Source of the DNA: Ruminiclostridium sp.
GTDB taxonomy: Bacteria; Bacillota; Clostridia; Oscillospirales; Ruminococcaceae
Reading direction: 5' to 3'
Assembly: GCA_017941355.1 (NCBI GenBank)
Contig: JAGAWN010000225.1
Location: 1-49,279, forward strand
DNA: 49,279 bases
A program made the translations under genes and the position numbers. The notes under the pieces are model-generated. The model was not told the origin of the DNA and did no database searches. It saw nothing but the letters and a program-made list of their open reading frames with translations. Shown in pieces: positions 32,016-41,500 of this stretch. The first letter of the stretch is position 1; each line of letters starts with the position of its first letter.

Positions 32016-32351
32016 ATGCTGTTCGGAAAGAAAAAGCCTGCCGGAATGGACATAAAAAGCCTCCGGGCGCTTGATAAAAAGCCGGTGAAGTACGTCACCG
32101 AGCGTGACAGCGAGACCTTTCGTGAACTGAAAGTCGGTGCGGAGGGCGCGATAAACGTCAGTGACACCGAGTTCACGGTGGTATGCGGCGGCGTGAATGC
32201 GATACGATGTGCGCTGAACGAGGTAAACGCGGCGGAGCTTATGAACAAGTCCGGACTCACGATAAAGGGCAAAGACCTCGATACCGGCAGTGAGCGCAGT
32301 GTTATTGCCTACTACAGCGACGGTACCGTCAGCGCAAACAGAAAACACTGA
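32016..32351 (+). CDS. Unrecognised 111-residue protein
   Basis: A 111-residue protein beginning MLFGKKKPAGMDIKSLRALD, with a long charged stretch (KYVTERDSETFRELKVGAEG) and ending SDGTVSANRKH. No family is recognised; it looks soluble with beta-rich segments. The start follows aaggag. It follows the 104-residue gene in the same direction. Confidence 0.65.
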   Translation: MLFGKKKPAGMDIKSLRALDKKPVKYVTERDSETFRELKVGAEGAINVSDTEFTVVCGGVNAIRCALNEVNAAELMNKSGLTIKGKDLDTGSERSVIAYYSDGTVSANRKH

Positions 32352-32421
32352 CATTTTCCGACTCCCAGCGCTTGTTCTCGCCGGAAAGTGATGTCCGGCG
32401 CGGCTGAATAATGTCGTATGA

Positions 32422-32456
32422 CCCCGAAAAACGTGCCTGCCGCGCGGTTTTCGGGG
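32422..32456 (+). terminator. Hairpin downstream of the unknown pair, weak terminator
   Basis: ccccgaaaa (32422-32430) pairs with ttttcgggg (32448-32456), with a GC-rich loop; aaactttt follows on the plus strand. The T-run is delayed and short, so termination may be partial. Confidence 0.45.
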
Positions 32457-32496
32457 AAACTTTTATGTGGAAATCCCCGCATATCTGTGCTATCAT

Positions 32497-32517
32497 TGAG
32501 TAAAAGAAGTTTACTCA
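32497..32517 (+). promoter_or_regulatory. Inverted repeat touching the noc ribosome binding site
   Basis: tgagtaaa (32497-32504) and tttactca (32510-32517) are separated by 5 bases. The ribosome binding site aggagg (32517-32522) begins on the last base of the repeat. It could be an operator or an RNA stem affecting noc translation. It does not resemble the parS consensus. Confidence 0.55.
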
Positions 32518-32530
32518 GGAGGTACAAAAA

Positions 32531-33370
32531 ATGACGATATTTCAGAAAAATCAGCCCGAAACCCCTGCCGCAAACGCGGTAAACAAGGTGGTCGAACTTC
32601 CCGTAAGTTCCATAGTCCCCAATCCCGCACAGCCGCGGGTGATATTCGACGAATACGAACTTTCCCGTCTTGCGGTGAGCATACAGCAGAACGGCATTTT
32701 GCAGCCCCTCACTGTGCGGAAACTCGAAAATTCGCTGAATTACGAACTTATCGCGGGGGAGCGCAGACTCCGCGCCTGCAAGCTGCTCAACATGAGTTAT
32801 GTTCCCTGCATAATCATCACCGCGTCGGTCAAGGACAGCGCCGTTCTCGCAGTCCTCGAAAACCTCCAGCGTGCCGATCTCAGCTTCATGGAGGAAGCCT
32901 ACGCGATAAAGAATCTGATCGACTATTACGGCTTCACGCAGGAAGAAGCCGCCGCCCGCCTCGGAACAGCGCAGTCCACCATTGCGAACAAGCTTCGCCT
33001 GCTGAAACTCACGGACGACGAGAAAGCACTGGTCGTAAAGTACAAGCTGACCGAGCGGCAGGCGAGGGCGCTGCTGCGGCTGGAATCGGAACAGCGCCCC
33101 GACGCTATACACTACATCGGCTCCAATCAACTCAACACCGCCCAGACGGACAGCTATATCGACGATCTCGTCAAGGGCAAGCCTCATAAGCCCACCGTTC
33201 ACAAACGCTGGAGTTTCCGGGCGGTAAGTCTCTACATCAATACATTCAACAAAACGATAGACGCTATGCGGGAAGCCGGGATCGACTGCGAAGCCTCCCG
33301 GAACCGCACCGATGAGTTTGTAGAGTATGTAGTCAAAATACCTCTGAGAACCAAAGAGAACGAAAGCTGA
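32531..33370 (+). CDS. noc: ParB/Noc-family DNA-binding protein
   Basis: A 279-residue ParB-fold protein. ParB-type motifs are PVSSIVPNPAQPRVIFDEYE, the CTPase loop LIAGERRLRACKLLNM, LENLQRADLSFMEEAYAI, and a helix-turn-helix near YYGFTQEEAAARLGTAQS. The C-terminal part (residues about 205-279) is a small dimerisation-like domain. It is shorter than a typical ParB (Spo0J) and no ParA gene is nearby, so Noc, which keeps division off the nucleoid, fits somewhat better; the split between Noc and ParB by eye is uncertain. recG follows. Confidence 0.85.
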   Translation: MTIFQKNQPETPAANAVNKVVELPVSSIVPNPAQPRVIFDEYELSRLAVSIQQNGILQPLTVRKLENSLNYELIAGERRLRACKLLNMSYVPCIIITASVKDSAVLAVLENLQRADLSFMEEAYAIKNLIDYYGFTQEEAAARLGTAQSTIANKLRLLKLTDDEKALVVKYKLTERQARALLRLESEQRPDAIHYIGSNQLNTAQTDSYIDDLVKGKPHKPTVHKRWSFRAVSLYINTFNKTIDAMREAGIDCEASRNRTDEFVEYVVKIPLRTKENES

Positions 33371-33386
33371 CTTGACTTGTTCCGCA

Positions 33387-33415
33387 TTGACAGACTTCCT
33401 GAAATGTGGTATAAT
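33387..33415 (+). promoter_or_regulatory. Consensus recG promoter
   Basis: ttgaca (33387-33392), a 17-base spacer and tataat (33410-33415): perfect consensus, about 30 bases upstream of recG. Confidence 0.88.
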
Positions 33416-33446
33416 ACAGTGATACGCAAAGAACGGGGGTGAGGGT

Positions 33447-35471
33447 ATGCACGAAAGCGACGGTATCTCAAAGCTGAGGGGCGTGGGTCCGAAACGCGTT
33501 CAGCTTTTTGAGAACATGGGGATAAGAACCGTCGGCGATCTTCTGCGGTACTTTCCCCGGGATTATACCGACTATACAAAGCCGGCTCCCATAAGCAGCC
33601 TTATGCCCGATGAAACGGCAGTCTTTGCCGGAAAGATCACCCGCAAGCTGCACCCGTACATAACGCCGAAATACTCACTTTACAAGGTCGTTGTGAATGA
33701 CGGGACGGACGATATCCTCATCACGTTTTTCAATTCGCAGTTTGTTTTTGAAAAACTCACCGAGGGCGGCGAATATGTATTCAGCGGCAAGATCAAGGGC
33801 AGCCCGTTCGCAAAGGAATGTTCGTCACCGGGTTTCATTCAGGCGGGGGATCCGAATGTCCTTGTACCGAAATATCACCTCACCGCCGGTATAACCGCGA
33901 ATGTGGTGTCGCTTGCGATAAAGGATGCTTTGGCGCAGTGCGCGGTGAGTGAGCCGCTGTCGGAGGAGATCCGTGAAAAGCACGGTCTTGTCGGTTATAA
34001 AAAGGCGCTTTCGGACGTGCATTTCCCGGTGAGCCATGAAAGCCTCGAAACTGCGCGGCACAGGCTGGCGTTTGAGGAACTCCTCACCTTGCAGCTCGGG
34101 CTTCGGCTGATGAAAAACAGCACCAAAAAAGCCGCGTCCGTTGTGATGTCGGACACGGATATGAGCGGATTCTTCGGCAGTCTGAGATTCACTCCCACCG
34201 GCGCACAGCTGCGTTCTGTCGAGGAGTGCATTGCGGATATGAAAAGCGGAGTCCCCATGAACCGGCTGTTACAGGGCGATGTCGGAAGCGGCAAAACCCT
34301 TGTGGCTGCGGCGCTGTGCTTTTTTGCGGCGAGAAACGGCTGTCAGTCCGCGCTCATGGCTCCCACGGAAATACTTGCGAAGCAGCACGCCAACACTCTT
34401 GCGGATTTCCTCGAACCCCACGGTATCACCGTTGCCCTGCTTACCGGCAGCACCGTCAAGAAACCGGTATATGCAGCTATCGAAAGCGGGCAGGCGGCTG
34501 TTGTTGTCGGAACTCACGCGCTGATACAGTCGGCAGTGCAGTTCCGCAGGCTGGGACTTGTCATCACCGATGAACAGCACCGTTTCGGCGTGCGGCAGCG
34601 CACTGTGCTTTCATCAAAGGGCGAATCCCCGCATACTCTGGTAATGTCCGCAACGCCGATACCGCGTACTCTCGCGTTCGCGGTGTACGGCGACCTCGAT
34701 GTGTCGGTTCTTGACGAAATGCCGAAAGGGAGGGTGCCGATACGCACCTACGGTGTGGATTCGAGCTACCGTGAGCGGATATTCCGTTTCATAATCAAGT
34801 ACATAAAAAACGGTTTTCAGGCATACATCGTCTGTCCCTTTGTCGAAAAGAGCGATTCAATGTCCGACAAGGCTTCCGCGGAGGATTATTTTGCGGCGCT
34901 GAAACAGACATGGTTCTCCGATATACCTATAGGGCTTCTGCACGGGAAGATGAAGCAGACCGAGAAAGACCGCACAATGGCGGCGTTCAAGGACGGCACG
35001 ATAAAGCTGCTTGTGGCAACTACCGTTATAGAAGTCGGCATAGATGTACCGAACGCGGTCATCATCGTCGTAGAGAACGCGGAGCAGTTCGGACTTTCGC
35101 AGCTCCACCAGCTGCGCGGACGTGTCGGGCGCGGTTCCGAGCAGTCCCACTGCATACTGATAACCGACAGTCGGTCGGAGTACACGAAAGCCCGGATAGA
35201 CACAATGGTGCGCACCTCCGACGGCTTCGAGATAGCAAACGAGGATCTGAAGCTGCGGGGACCCGGAAACTTCTTCGGCGCGGCGCAGCACGGACTTCCT
35301 ACGCTGAAGATCGCGGACCTTAACGCGGACGTTATGCTCCTGCATGAAACGGAAAGACTGGCGGAGGACATACTCGCCGGAGATCCGAAGCTGTCCTCTG
35401 CGGAAAACAGCGGATTAAGACGGCTGGTAGAGGGACTTTTCCGGGAACGCGAGACTTTCGGTGTGAACTGA
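33447..35471 (+). CDS. recG: ATP-dependent DNA helicase RecG
   Basis: A 674-residue branch-migrating helicase that rescues stalled replication forks. The N-terminal wedge/OB domain begins LRGVGPKRVQLFENMGIRTV. Helicase motifs are LLQGDVGSGKTLVAAAL (Walker A), MAPTEILAKQH, TDEQHRFGVRQR (DEQH box), MSATPIPRTLA, LVATTVIEVGIDVPNA and QLHQLRGRVGRG. Length is normal. The ATG follows gggggtgagg. It is transcribed from its own consensus promoter. Confidence 0.97.
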   Translation: MHESDGISKLRGVGPKRVQLFENMGIRTVGDLLRYFPRDYTDYTKPAPISSLMPDETAVFAGKITRKLHPYITPKYSLYKVVVNDGTDDILITFFNSQFVFEKLTEGGEYVFSGKIKGSPFAKECSSPGFIQAGDPNVLVPKYHLTAGITANVVSLAIKDALAQCAVSEPLSEEIREKHGLVGYKKALSDVHFPVSHESLETARHRLAFEELLTLQLGLRLMKNSTKKAASVVMSDTDMSGFFGSLRFTPTGAQLRSVEECIADMKSGVPMNRLLQGDVGSGKTLVAAALCFFAARNGCQSALMAPTEILAKQHANTLADFLEPHGITVALLTGSTVKKPVYAAIESGQAAVVVGTHALIQSAVQFRRLGLVITDEQHRFGVRQRTVLSSKGESPHTLVMSATPIPRTLAFAVYGDLDVSVLDEMPKGRVPIRTYGVDSSYRERIFRFIIKYIKNGFQAYIVCPFVEKSDSMSDKASAEDYFAALKQTWFSDIPIGLLHGKMKQTEKDRTMAAFKDGTIKLLVATTVIEVGIDVPNAVIIVVENAEQFGLSQLHQLRGRVGRGSEQSHCILITDSRSEYTKARIDTMVRTSDGFEIANEDLKLRGPGNFFGAAQHGLPTLKIADLNADVMLLHETERLAEDILAGDPKLSSAENSGLRRLVEGLFRERETFGVN

Positions 35472-35503
35472 TAAGCGCACGGCTGAGGTATGTCTGCGGG
35501 CGT

Positions 35504-35770
35504 TCAGCTCTCTCCCCGCAGTATATCGAGCATCAGCAGAGCGCCGTGCCGGAATCCCTTTACATACTCGCCGAGATCGCTTTCACTTGCTAAATGAATG
35601 TGGGCTTTGAGCAGATCGTCCGTCAGTTCAGAAGCTTCCGGGAATTGTCCGGTAAGCGCGTCCTCGGCATCACAGACGGCTTTGTGCGCGGCATTTATCC
35701 TTGCCTTGTACTCGTTGGTCTGTTCGCAGGGGAAAAGTGTTCCCGAGTAGATCTTTTCGATTATTGCCAT
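35504..35770 (-). CDS. Small hypothetical protein, DUF6809-like
   Basis: An 88-residue protein beginning MAIIEKIYSGTLFPCEQTNE and ending GFRHGALLMLDILRGES. The N-terminal IIEKIYSG and C-terminal FRHGALLMLDIL resemble the DUF6809 family of Clostridia; this is a motif-level resemblance. The start at 35770 follows aaaggag rather than the longer frame to 35812. It has its own predicted promoter at 35819-35847 and is convergent with recG. Confidence 0.7.
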   Translation of the reverse strand: MAIIEKIYSGTLFPCEQTNEYKARINAAHKAVCDAEDALTGQFPEASELTDDLLKAHIHLASESDLGEYVKGFRHGALLMLDILRGES

Positions 35771-35818
35771 GATGTACTCCTTTCCGTAGTGTCGCAGTAA
35801 TTGAGGTAGCATGGTTAT

Positions 35819-35847
35819 ATTATATCATATAATCCTATGATTGTAAA
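35819..35847 (-). promoter_or_regulatory. Predicted promoter of the DUF6809-like gene
   Basis: On the minus strand tttaca (35842-35847), a 17-base spacer and tataat (35819-35824). The left arm of the inverted repeat at 35831-35880 covers part of this promoter. Confidence 0.65.
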
Positions 35848-35880
35848 TGCACGAAATTTACAAAATACAATCATAGGATT
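35831..35880. promoter_or_regulatory. 15-bp inverted repeat between divergent genes
   Basis: aatcctatgattgta (35831-35845) and tacaatcataggatt (35866-35880) are perfect inverted copies 20 bases apart; gtaaat (35843-35848) and atttac (35856-35861) extend the symmetry inward. It covers the -35 and spacer of the minus promoter and lies just upstream of the ribbon-helix-helix gene. An operator for that protein is the natural guess, but it is inference. Confidence 0.75.
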
Positions 35881-35907
35881 TGTGAACATATATTAAAGGT
35901 AACAAAT

Positions 35908-36123
35908 ATGGACGGGATAAAACAACCTAAAAACAGTTCTGCAAAAATAAAAGCCAATAACAGATACAGAGCAAAGACTTACAAACGCATCTTACTTGAT
36001 ATAAGACCTGAAATTGATGAAGAGATAAGAAATGAGGCTAAAGAAAAAGGACTCAGCGTCACAAGCTATCTTGTCGGACTTCACAAAAAGCACATGGAAG
36101 AAAAGAACGGAGAAAACCAATGA
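35908..36123 (+). CDS. Ribbon-helix-helix-like DNA-binding protein
   Basis: A 71-residue basic protein. After a flexible N-terminus, KRILLDIRPEIDEEIRNEAK and EKGLSVTSYLVGLHKKHMEE look like the strand, first helix and second helix of an Arc/CopG-type (RHH) protein. The base composition is clearly more AT-rich than its neighbours and it favours codons such as AGA and AAA, suggesting recent acquisition. Its stop overlaps the start of the methyltransferase gene by 4 bases (ATGA). A weak -10 like tatatt lies upstream; the ribosome binding site is aaaggt. Confidence 0.7.
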   Translation: MDGIKQPKNSSAKIKANNRYRAKTYKRILLDIRPEIDEEIRNEAKEKGLSVTSYLVGLHKKHMEEKNGENQ

Positions 36124-37235
36124 ACTATGACCTTACAGCGCCCTGTCACTTCGGGCTTGAAAAAACACTCTCATTCGAGATAAAACGCGCCGGCGGAGAA
36201 AACGTAACAGTCCGCGACGGGCGCGTTGATTTTACCGGTAGCGAACGTGTGATAGCAAAAGCAAACATCACCTGCGCCGTTGCAGAGCGTGTCGGTATCG
36301 TCCTCGCGCGGTTCAGGGCGGACAGCTTCGACGACGTTTTTGAAGCCTGCAAGCAGATACCGATAGAGCAGTTCGCGGGGCGCACGGACAAGCTGCACAT
36401 CGTAAAGGGACATTCGCTGAACTCAAAGCTTACCAGTATTCCCGCACTCCAGCGCACGATCAAGAAAGCGCTTGTGATCCGTATGCAGAACGCGTACAAG
36501 GTTCGGGAGCTGCCGGAAACGGGCGCGGTCTTTCAGGTGCATTTCCTGCTGATGAAGAACGAAATGACGGTGACCCTTGACACATCGGGTGCGGGGCTGC
36601 ACAAGCGCGGCTACCGGGCAATGTCAAATGCCGCGCCGATCAAGGAAACCCTCGCCGCGGGCATCGTGGATATAGCGCACCTCCGCCCCGGCGATACGGT
36701 GATCGACCCGTTCTGCGGCAGCGGCACTATACTCATCGAATCGGCGCTGAAAGCCGCAAACATTGCTCCGGGCATCAACCGGAGATTCGCAGCAATGGAA
36801 TGGGAATTCATCGACAAGTCTGTCTGGGAGGAGGAGTGCGCCGCCGCCCGTGCAGCAATACGCACAGACTGCGGATTCACGGCTTACGGCTATGACAAAG
36901 ACCCGGAGGCGGTGAAGCTTGCGGAGGAGAATGTACGCAAAGCCGGAGTGTCCGACTATGTGAGAGTCTCCCGCCGTGATATCCGGGATTTCCACTATCC
37001 CGCGAACCCCGTGAAGATCATCACCAATCCGCCGTACGCGGAGAGAATGGGCGAACTTGCGGAAGCGCGCGAGCTGTACAGGACAATGGGAAAGGTACTG
37101 CTCCCGCGGGGCGACAGTTCGGTCTATGTGATAACCTCGGTAGAGGATTTTGAGGAGCTTTTCGGTGAGAAAGCGGACAGGAACCGCAAGCTGTACAACG
37201 GCATGATACAGTGCAGGCTGTACAGCTTCAATTAA
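36120..37235 (+). CDS. THUMP-domain class I RNA methyltransferase
   Basis: A 371-residue protein of the RlmL/RlmK/TrmN-like group (YpsC in Bacillus). An N-terminal ferredoxin-like and THUMP region (to about residue 160, with LDTSGAGLHKRGYRAMSNAA at its end) recognises RNA. A Rossmann methyltransferase domain follows, with the SAM motif VIDPFCGSGTILIESAL and the catalytic motif ITNPPYAERMG (NPPY, typical of N2-guanine methylation). The target is probably 23S rRNA or tRNA; which one cannot be read from the sequence. The AT-rich RHH gene overlaps its start; the HI0933-like gene follows 8 bases downstream. Confidence 0.92.
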   Translation: MNYDLTAPCHFGLEKTLSFEIKRAGGENVTVRDGRVDFTGSERVIAKANITCAVAERVGIVLARFRADSFDDVFEACKQIPIEQFAGRTDKLHIVKGHSLNSKLTSIPALQRTIKKALVIRMQNAYKVRELPETGAVFQVHFLLMKNEMTVTLDTSGAGLHKRGYRAMSNAAPIKETLAAGIVDIAHLRPGDTVIDPFCGSGTILIESALKAANIAPGINRRFAAMEWEFIDKSVWEEECAAARAAIRTDCGFTAYGYDKDPEAVKLAEENVRKAGVSDYVRVSRRDIRDFHYPANPVKIITNPPYAERMGELAEARELYRTMGKVLLPRGDSSVYVITSVEDFEELFGEKADRNRKLYNGMIQCRLYSFN

Positions 37236-37243
37236 GGTGCGAT

Positions 37244-38488
37244 ATGGGCAGACAGATTTATGACGCGGTCATAGTGGGAGCCGGAGCGGCGGGAATGTTC
37301 GCGGCGGTAACGGCTGCCGGAGCGGGAGCGGTGACAGCCGTTATCGAGCGCAATGAAAAGGCAGGGCGGAAGCTTGCCATAACCGGGAAAGGGCGGTGCA
37401 ACGTCACCAACGACTGCAACGCCGAAACGGTGATGAAGAATCTGCCGAAGAACCCGAAGTTCATGTACAGTGCGCTTTCGGAACTGCCGCCCTCCGCGGT
37501 AATGGAGTTTTTTGAGAACGAGGGAGTACCGCTGAAAACCGAGCGCGGGAACCGTGTGTTTCCCGTGTCGGACAAGGCTTATGACATTGTGGATGCGCTG
37601 TATAACAAGATGAAGAAGCTGGGCGTAAAGCTGATAAACGCGCGCGCCGAGGAAGTCTGTGCCGTGAACGGAGCAGTTTCCGGGGTTATGACGGAGCGCG
37701 GACTGATCCCGGCACGTTCCGTGATAATCGCAACAGGCGGGCTTTCCTATCCGGGTACCGGCTCTACGGGGGACGGGTATGAGTTCGCGCGGAATCTCGG
37801 ACATACGGTGACTCCGCTGAAACCGTCGCTCGTGCCGCTCGAAACACGGGGCGGCTGCGCGGATATGGCGGGACTGAGCCTGAAAAACGTAACTTTTACC
37901 GTGCTTGAAGCGGGGAAGAAAAAGCCGGTGTTCCGGGAAATGGGCGAGATGCTGTTCACGCACACGGGCGTTTCCGGACCGCTTGTGCTGAGTGCAAGTT
38001 CGGTCATGGGCGAGATCACGGAGGGCAGATACTCCGCGTACATCGACCTCAAGCCTGCGCTTGACACGGAGACGCTTAACGCGCGGGTAATGCGCGACTT
38101 CGGAGAGCGTAAGAACGTGCAGCTTGCGAACGCGCTGCGGGGGCTGCTGCCGGGTGCGGTGATCCCCGCTGTGCTGGAGGCTGCCGGCATCGGCGGGAGC
38201 AAGCAGTGCAACGCGGTCACCCGTGAGGAACGTGCGGCGCTGGTGAGTGTGCTGAAAGGGCTGCCGCTGGAGATAACGGGCTACCGTCCGATAGCGGAGG
38301 CGATAATCACCGACGGCGGTATATCGGTGAAAGAGATAGATCCGCGTACAATGGAGTCAAAGCTGATAAGCGGTTTGTACTTTGCGGGAGAGATAATAGA
38401 TGTTACCGGATTCACCGGCGGCTTCAACCTCCAGACAGCGTGGGCAACGGGTTTTGCGGCAGGAAGAGCCGCGGCGGCGGGGCTGTGA
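37244..38488 (+). CDS. HI0933/YhiN-family FAD-dependent flavoprotein
   Basis: A 414-residue flavoprotein. The dinucleotide-binding motif VIVGAGAAGMFAAVTAAGAG is at the N-terminus, followed by KLAITGKGRCNVTND, ATGGLSYPGTGSTGDGYEFA, LFTHTGVSGPLVLSASS and the C-terminal GLYFAGEIIDVTGFTGGFNL, all typical of the HI0933 family (often annotated as aminoacetone oxidase family). The physiological reaction is uncertain. The start is ATG at 37244 after aaggtg; the frame extends upstream into the methyltransferase gene. Confidence 0.93.
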   Translation: MGRQIYDAVIVGAGAAGMFAAVTAAGAGAVTAVIERNEKAGRKLAITGKGRCNVTNDCNAETVMKNLPKNPKFMYSALSELPPSAVMEFFENEGVPLKTERGNRVFPVSDKAYDIVDALYNKMKKLGVKLINARAEEVCAVNGAVSGVMTERGLIPARSVIIATGGLSYPGTGSTGDGYEFARNLGHTVTPLKPSLVPLETRGGCADMAGLSLKNVTFTVLEAGKKKPVFREMGEMLFTHTGVSGPLVLSASSVMGEITEGRYSAYIDLKPALDTETLNARVMRDFGERKNVQLANALRGLLPGAVIPAVLEAAGIGGSKQCNAVTREERAALVSVLKGLPLEITGYRPIAEAIITDGGISVKEIDPRTMESKLISGLYFAGEIIDVTGFTGGFNLQTAWATGFAAGRAAAAGL

Positions 38489-38517
38489 ACCGGCTGACTG
38501 CGCGGCAGTTGTTCGTC

Positions 38518-38546
38518 TTGACAAAACAAAACGCTGATGATATAAT
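38518..38546 (+). promoter_or_regulatory. Consensus polC promoter
   Basis: ttgaca (38518-38523), a 17-base spacer and tataat (38541-38546), about 38 bases before the polC start codon. Confidence 0.88.
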
Positions 38547-38583
38547 AAAATTTACATTTCCTATATAGAAAGGAAGAAGTTAT

Positions 38584-41500
38584 TTGCCTGCAAAATTAAA
38601 AGATCTGTTTGACAATCTTACTTTTGACAGCGCGGCGGCGGAGGGAGAAGTTCTGTCCGTGCTGCACAAGGAAAAGGAAAATTCCATTCTGCTTCAGATA
38701 GGCTATGAGGCGAGGGTACCGTTCAATGTGCTGTTCGATGCGGCGGACTCTATCCGCGCGGAGCTTGAGTGCAAGCAGGTAAGCATATACCCGAAATACA
38801 ATCCCGGTCTGTTCGACGCGGACGCTGTGCTGGATATCGCGTCGTTCCTGCGGCGGGAGGGATTCAACGTCAACGGATATTTCGATGACGCTGTGGCTTC
38901 CGTGAACGGCAGCGAGGTCACTGTCGAGATAAGGCAGAACGGTGCCGCTCTGCTGTTGGAATCCGGCATAGAGCGCCAGATAAAGAAGTTTTCCAAAGGC
39001 TTCTACGCCGTTGATGTGAATGTAACGCTGACCGGGCATACTCAGTTTGACATCGACGAATATACAGCCAAATCCGAGGCTGCCGACGCGGCTCTTCCGA
39101 TACCGATTATCCCTCCTCCTCCTGCCGCTGACGGCGGCACGAAGCAGTCCGGAGGCGGATTTGTCGGCGGAGGTTCGTTCGGCGGAGGTACAGGCAGCGG
39201 CGAAAAGCGTTCCTATTCACGCGGACCCACTGTACATGAGGAACCGAAGCCGGTCACACTCGCTTTTTCGCATGAGATGTTCGGAGATGAAGCGGAACTG
39301 CGCGTAGGCAAGGAGATCAAGGAACCGCCTGTCCGCATGATAGATGTCATCGACGAGAGCGACAGCGTCACCGTCTGGGGCGAGGTGTTCTTTGTTGATG
39401 AAAAGTCCATCAAGGACGGCAAGTTCACCAAGAAGACCGTGTATTTCTCCGACCGCACTTCCTCGCAGATACTCAGCATTTTCACGGCTTCCGACAAGGC
39501 TGCGGGCTACTCGTTCGTAAAGGAAGGCGCGGCTATCCTCGTAAACGGCAGCGCCAAATTTGACCGCTTTATGAACAATTCCCTTGTCATAGAGCCTAAA
39601 TCCATTATGACTGTCAGGACGATCTCCAAAAGCGATACCGCCGAGGAAAAGCGCGTAGAGCTGCACATGCACACCAATATGTCCGATCTCGACGCGATAA
39701 CGCCCCCGGCTGAACTTGTAAAGCAGGCTTTCAAGTGGGGACACCCCGCCGTGGCGATCACCGATCACGGCAACGTTCAGGCTTTTCCGGAGATCATGAA
39801 TACCGTAGATAAGATCCGTAAGGATAATCCCGACACGAAATTCAAGCCCATTTACGGTATGGAGGCTTATTTCGTGAACAACGAGGCGCCGGTCATCGAG
39901 GGCTGCACCTCATGGGGCATCGACGATGAACTGATCGTGTTTGATACCGAGACCACAGGACTCAGCGCGGCGGAGTGCAGACTTACGGAAATAGGAGCCG
40001 TGAAGCTGCGCAACATGGAGATCGTAGATGAATTCCGCACATTTGTGGATCCCGAAATGCACATTCCGGAGGATATAACCAAGCTTACGGGCATTACGGA
40101 CGAAATGGTGAAGGACGCGCCGGGCGAAAAGGAAGCGGTCACGGAGTTTATGAAATTCTGCGGCAATGCTCCGCTCTGCGCGCACAACGCGAAGTTCGAT
40201 ATGTCGTTTATCCGGGCTGTGAACGAGCGTCACCGTCTTGGATTCCGACCGGACTTTTTCGACACGCTTGCACTGTGCCGCGCGCTGGTGCCGGGCAAGA
40301 AGAACCACAAGCTCGACACTATGGCTGAGCATTTCGGACTCGGTGACTTCAATCACCACCGCGCTGTCGATGACGCGAGAATGCTTGCTATGATCTACAT
40401 CAAGCTTATCGCCGAAAGCCGCAAGGGACGTGATGTTAAGAAGCTGGGAGATCTGAACCTGCTCACCGGCAGCGACCCGCGCAAGCTTCCGTCCTATCAC
40501 ATGATAATCCTTGTTAAGAACAATACGGGACTCAAAAACCTGTATCATCTTATCGGACTTTCAAACCTGGAGTATTTCCACAAGAAGCCGAGAATACCCA
40601 TGTCCGAACTGAAAAACTACCGTGAGGGACTTATCATCGGAAGTGCCTGTGAAGCCGGAGAACTGTACCAGGCGATAGAGAACAAGAAGTCCGATGAAGC
40701 GATAGAAGAGATAGCAAAATTCTATGATTATCTTGAAATACAGCCGATCGGCAATAACCGGTTCCTTGTTGACAAGGGAGTTGTGAGCAGTGATCTGGAA
40801 CTGCACAAGATAAACAAGCGCATCTGCGATCTCGGCGACAAGCTTGGCATACCGGTAGTTGCAACCACCGACGCACATTTCAAGAGCAAGGAGGACGCGA
40901 TCTTCCGCGAGATACTGCAAGCCGGTCAGGGCTACGATGACAAGGAGCAACAGCCTCCGCTCTACTTCCGCACCACCGATGAGATGCTGGAGGAGTTCCT
41001 GTATCTCGGCGATGAAAAGGCAAAGGAGGTCGTTGTGGACAACCCGCGCAGGATAGCGGATATGGTGGAGTTCATACGACCCATACCGAAAGGTACGTTC
41101 ACCCCGTTCCTCGAAGGCGCGGAGGAGGAACTTCAAAGGCTCTGCTGGGACAGAGCAATGGACTGGTACGGCTATGAGGGAAAGATACCGGATATCGTTT
41201 CCGACCGTCTGAAACGCGAGCTTGACGCTATCATCAAGTACGGATTCTCCGTGCTTTACATGATCGCGCAGAAGCTGGTGGCGTTCTCGGAGAAGAACGG
41301 CTATCTGGTAGGTTCCCGTGGCTCCGTCGGTTCGTCATTTGTTGCGATAATGTCCGGCATATCGGAAGTCAACCCGCTCCCGCCGCACTACCGCTGCCGC
41401 AAGTGCAGATACAACGAGTTCATTGCTGACGGCTCGGTAGGTTCCGGATTTGACCTGCCGGAGAAGAACTGCCCGCACTGCGGGGAGCCGATGTTCCGTG

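Noticed and set aside
32497-32517. parS site near noc
   Set aside because: The sequence tgagtaaa-tttactca does not match the parS consensus.
32312-33202. Minus-strand frame opposite noc
   Set aside because: Antisense shadow of the Noc/ParB gene with no family motif.
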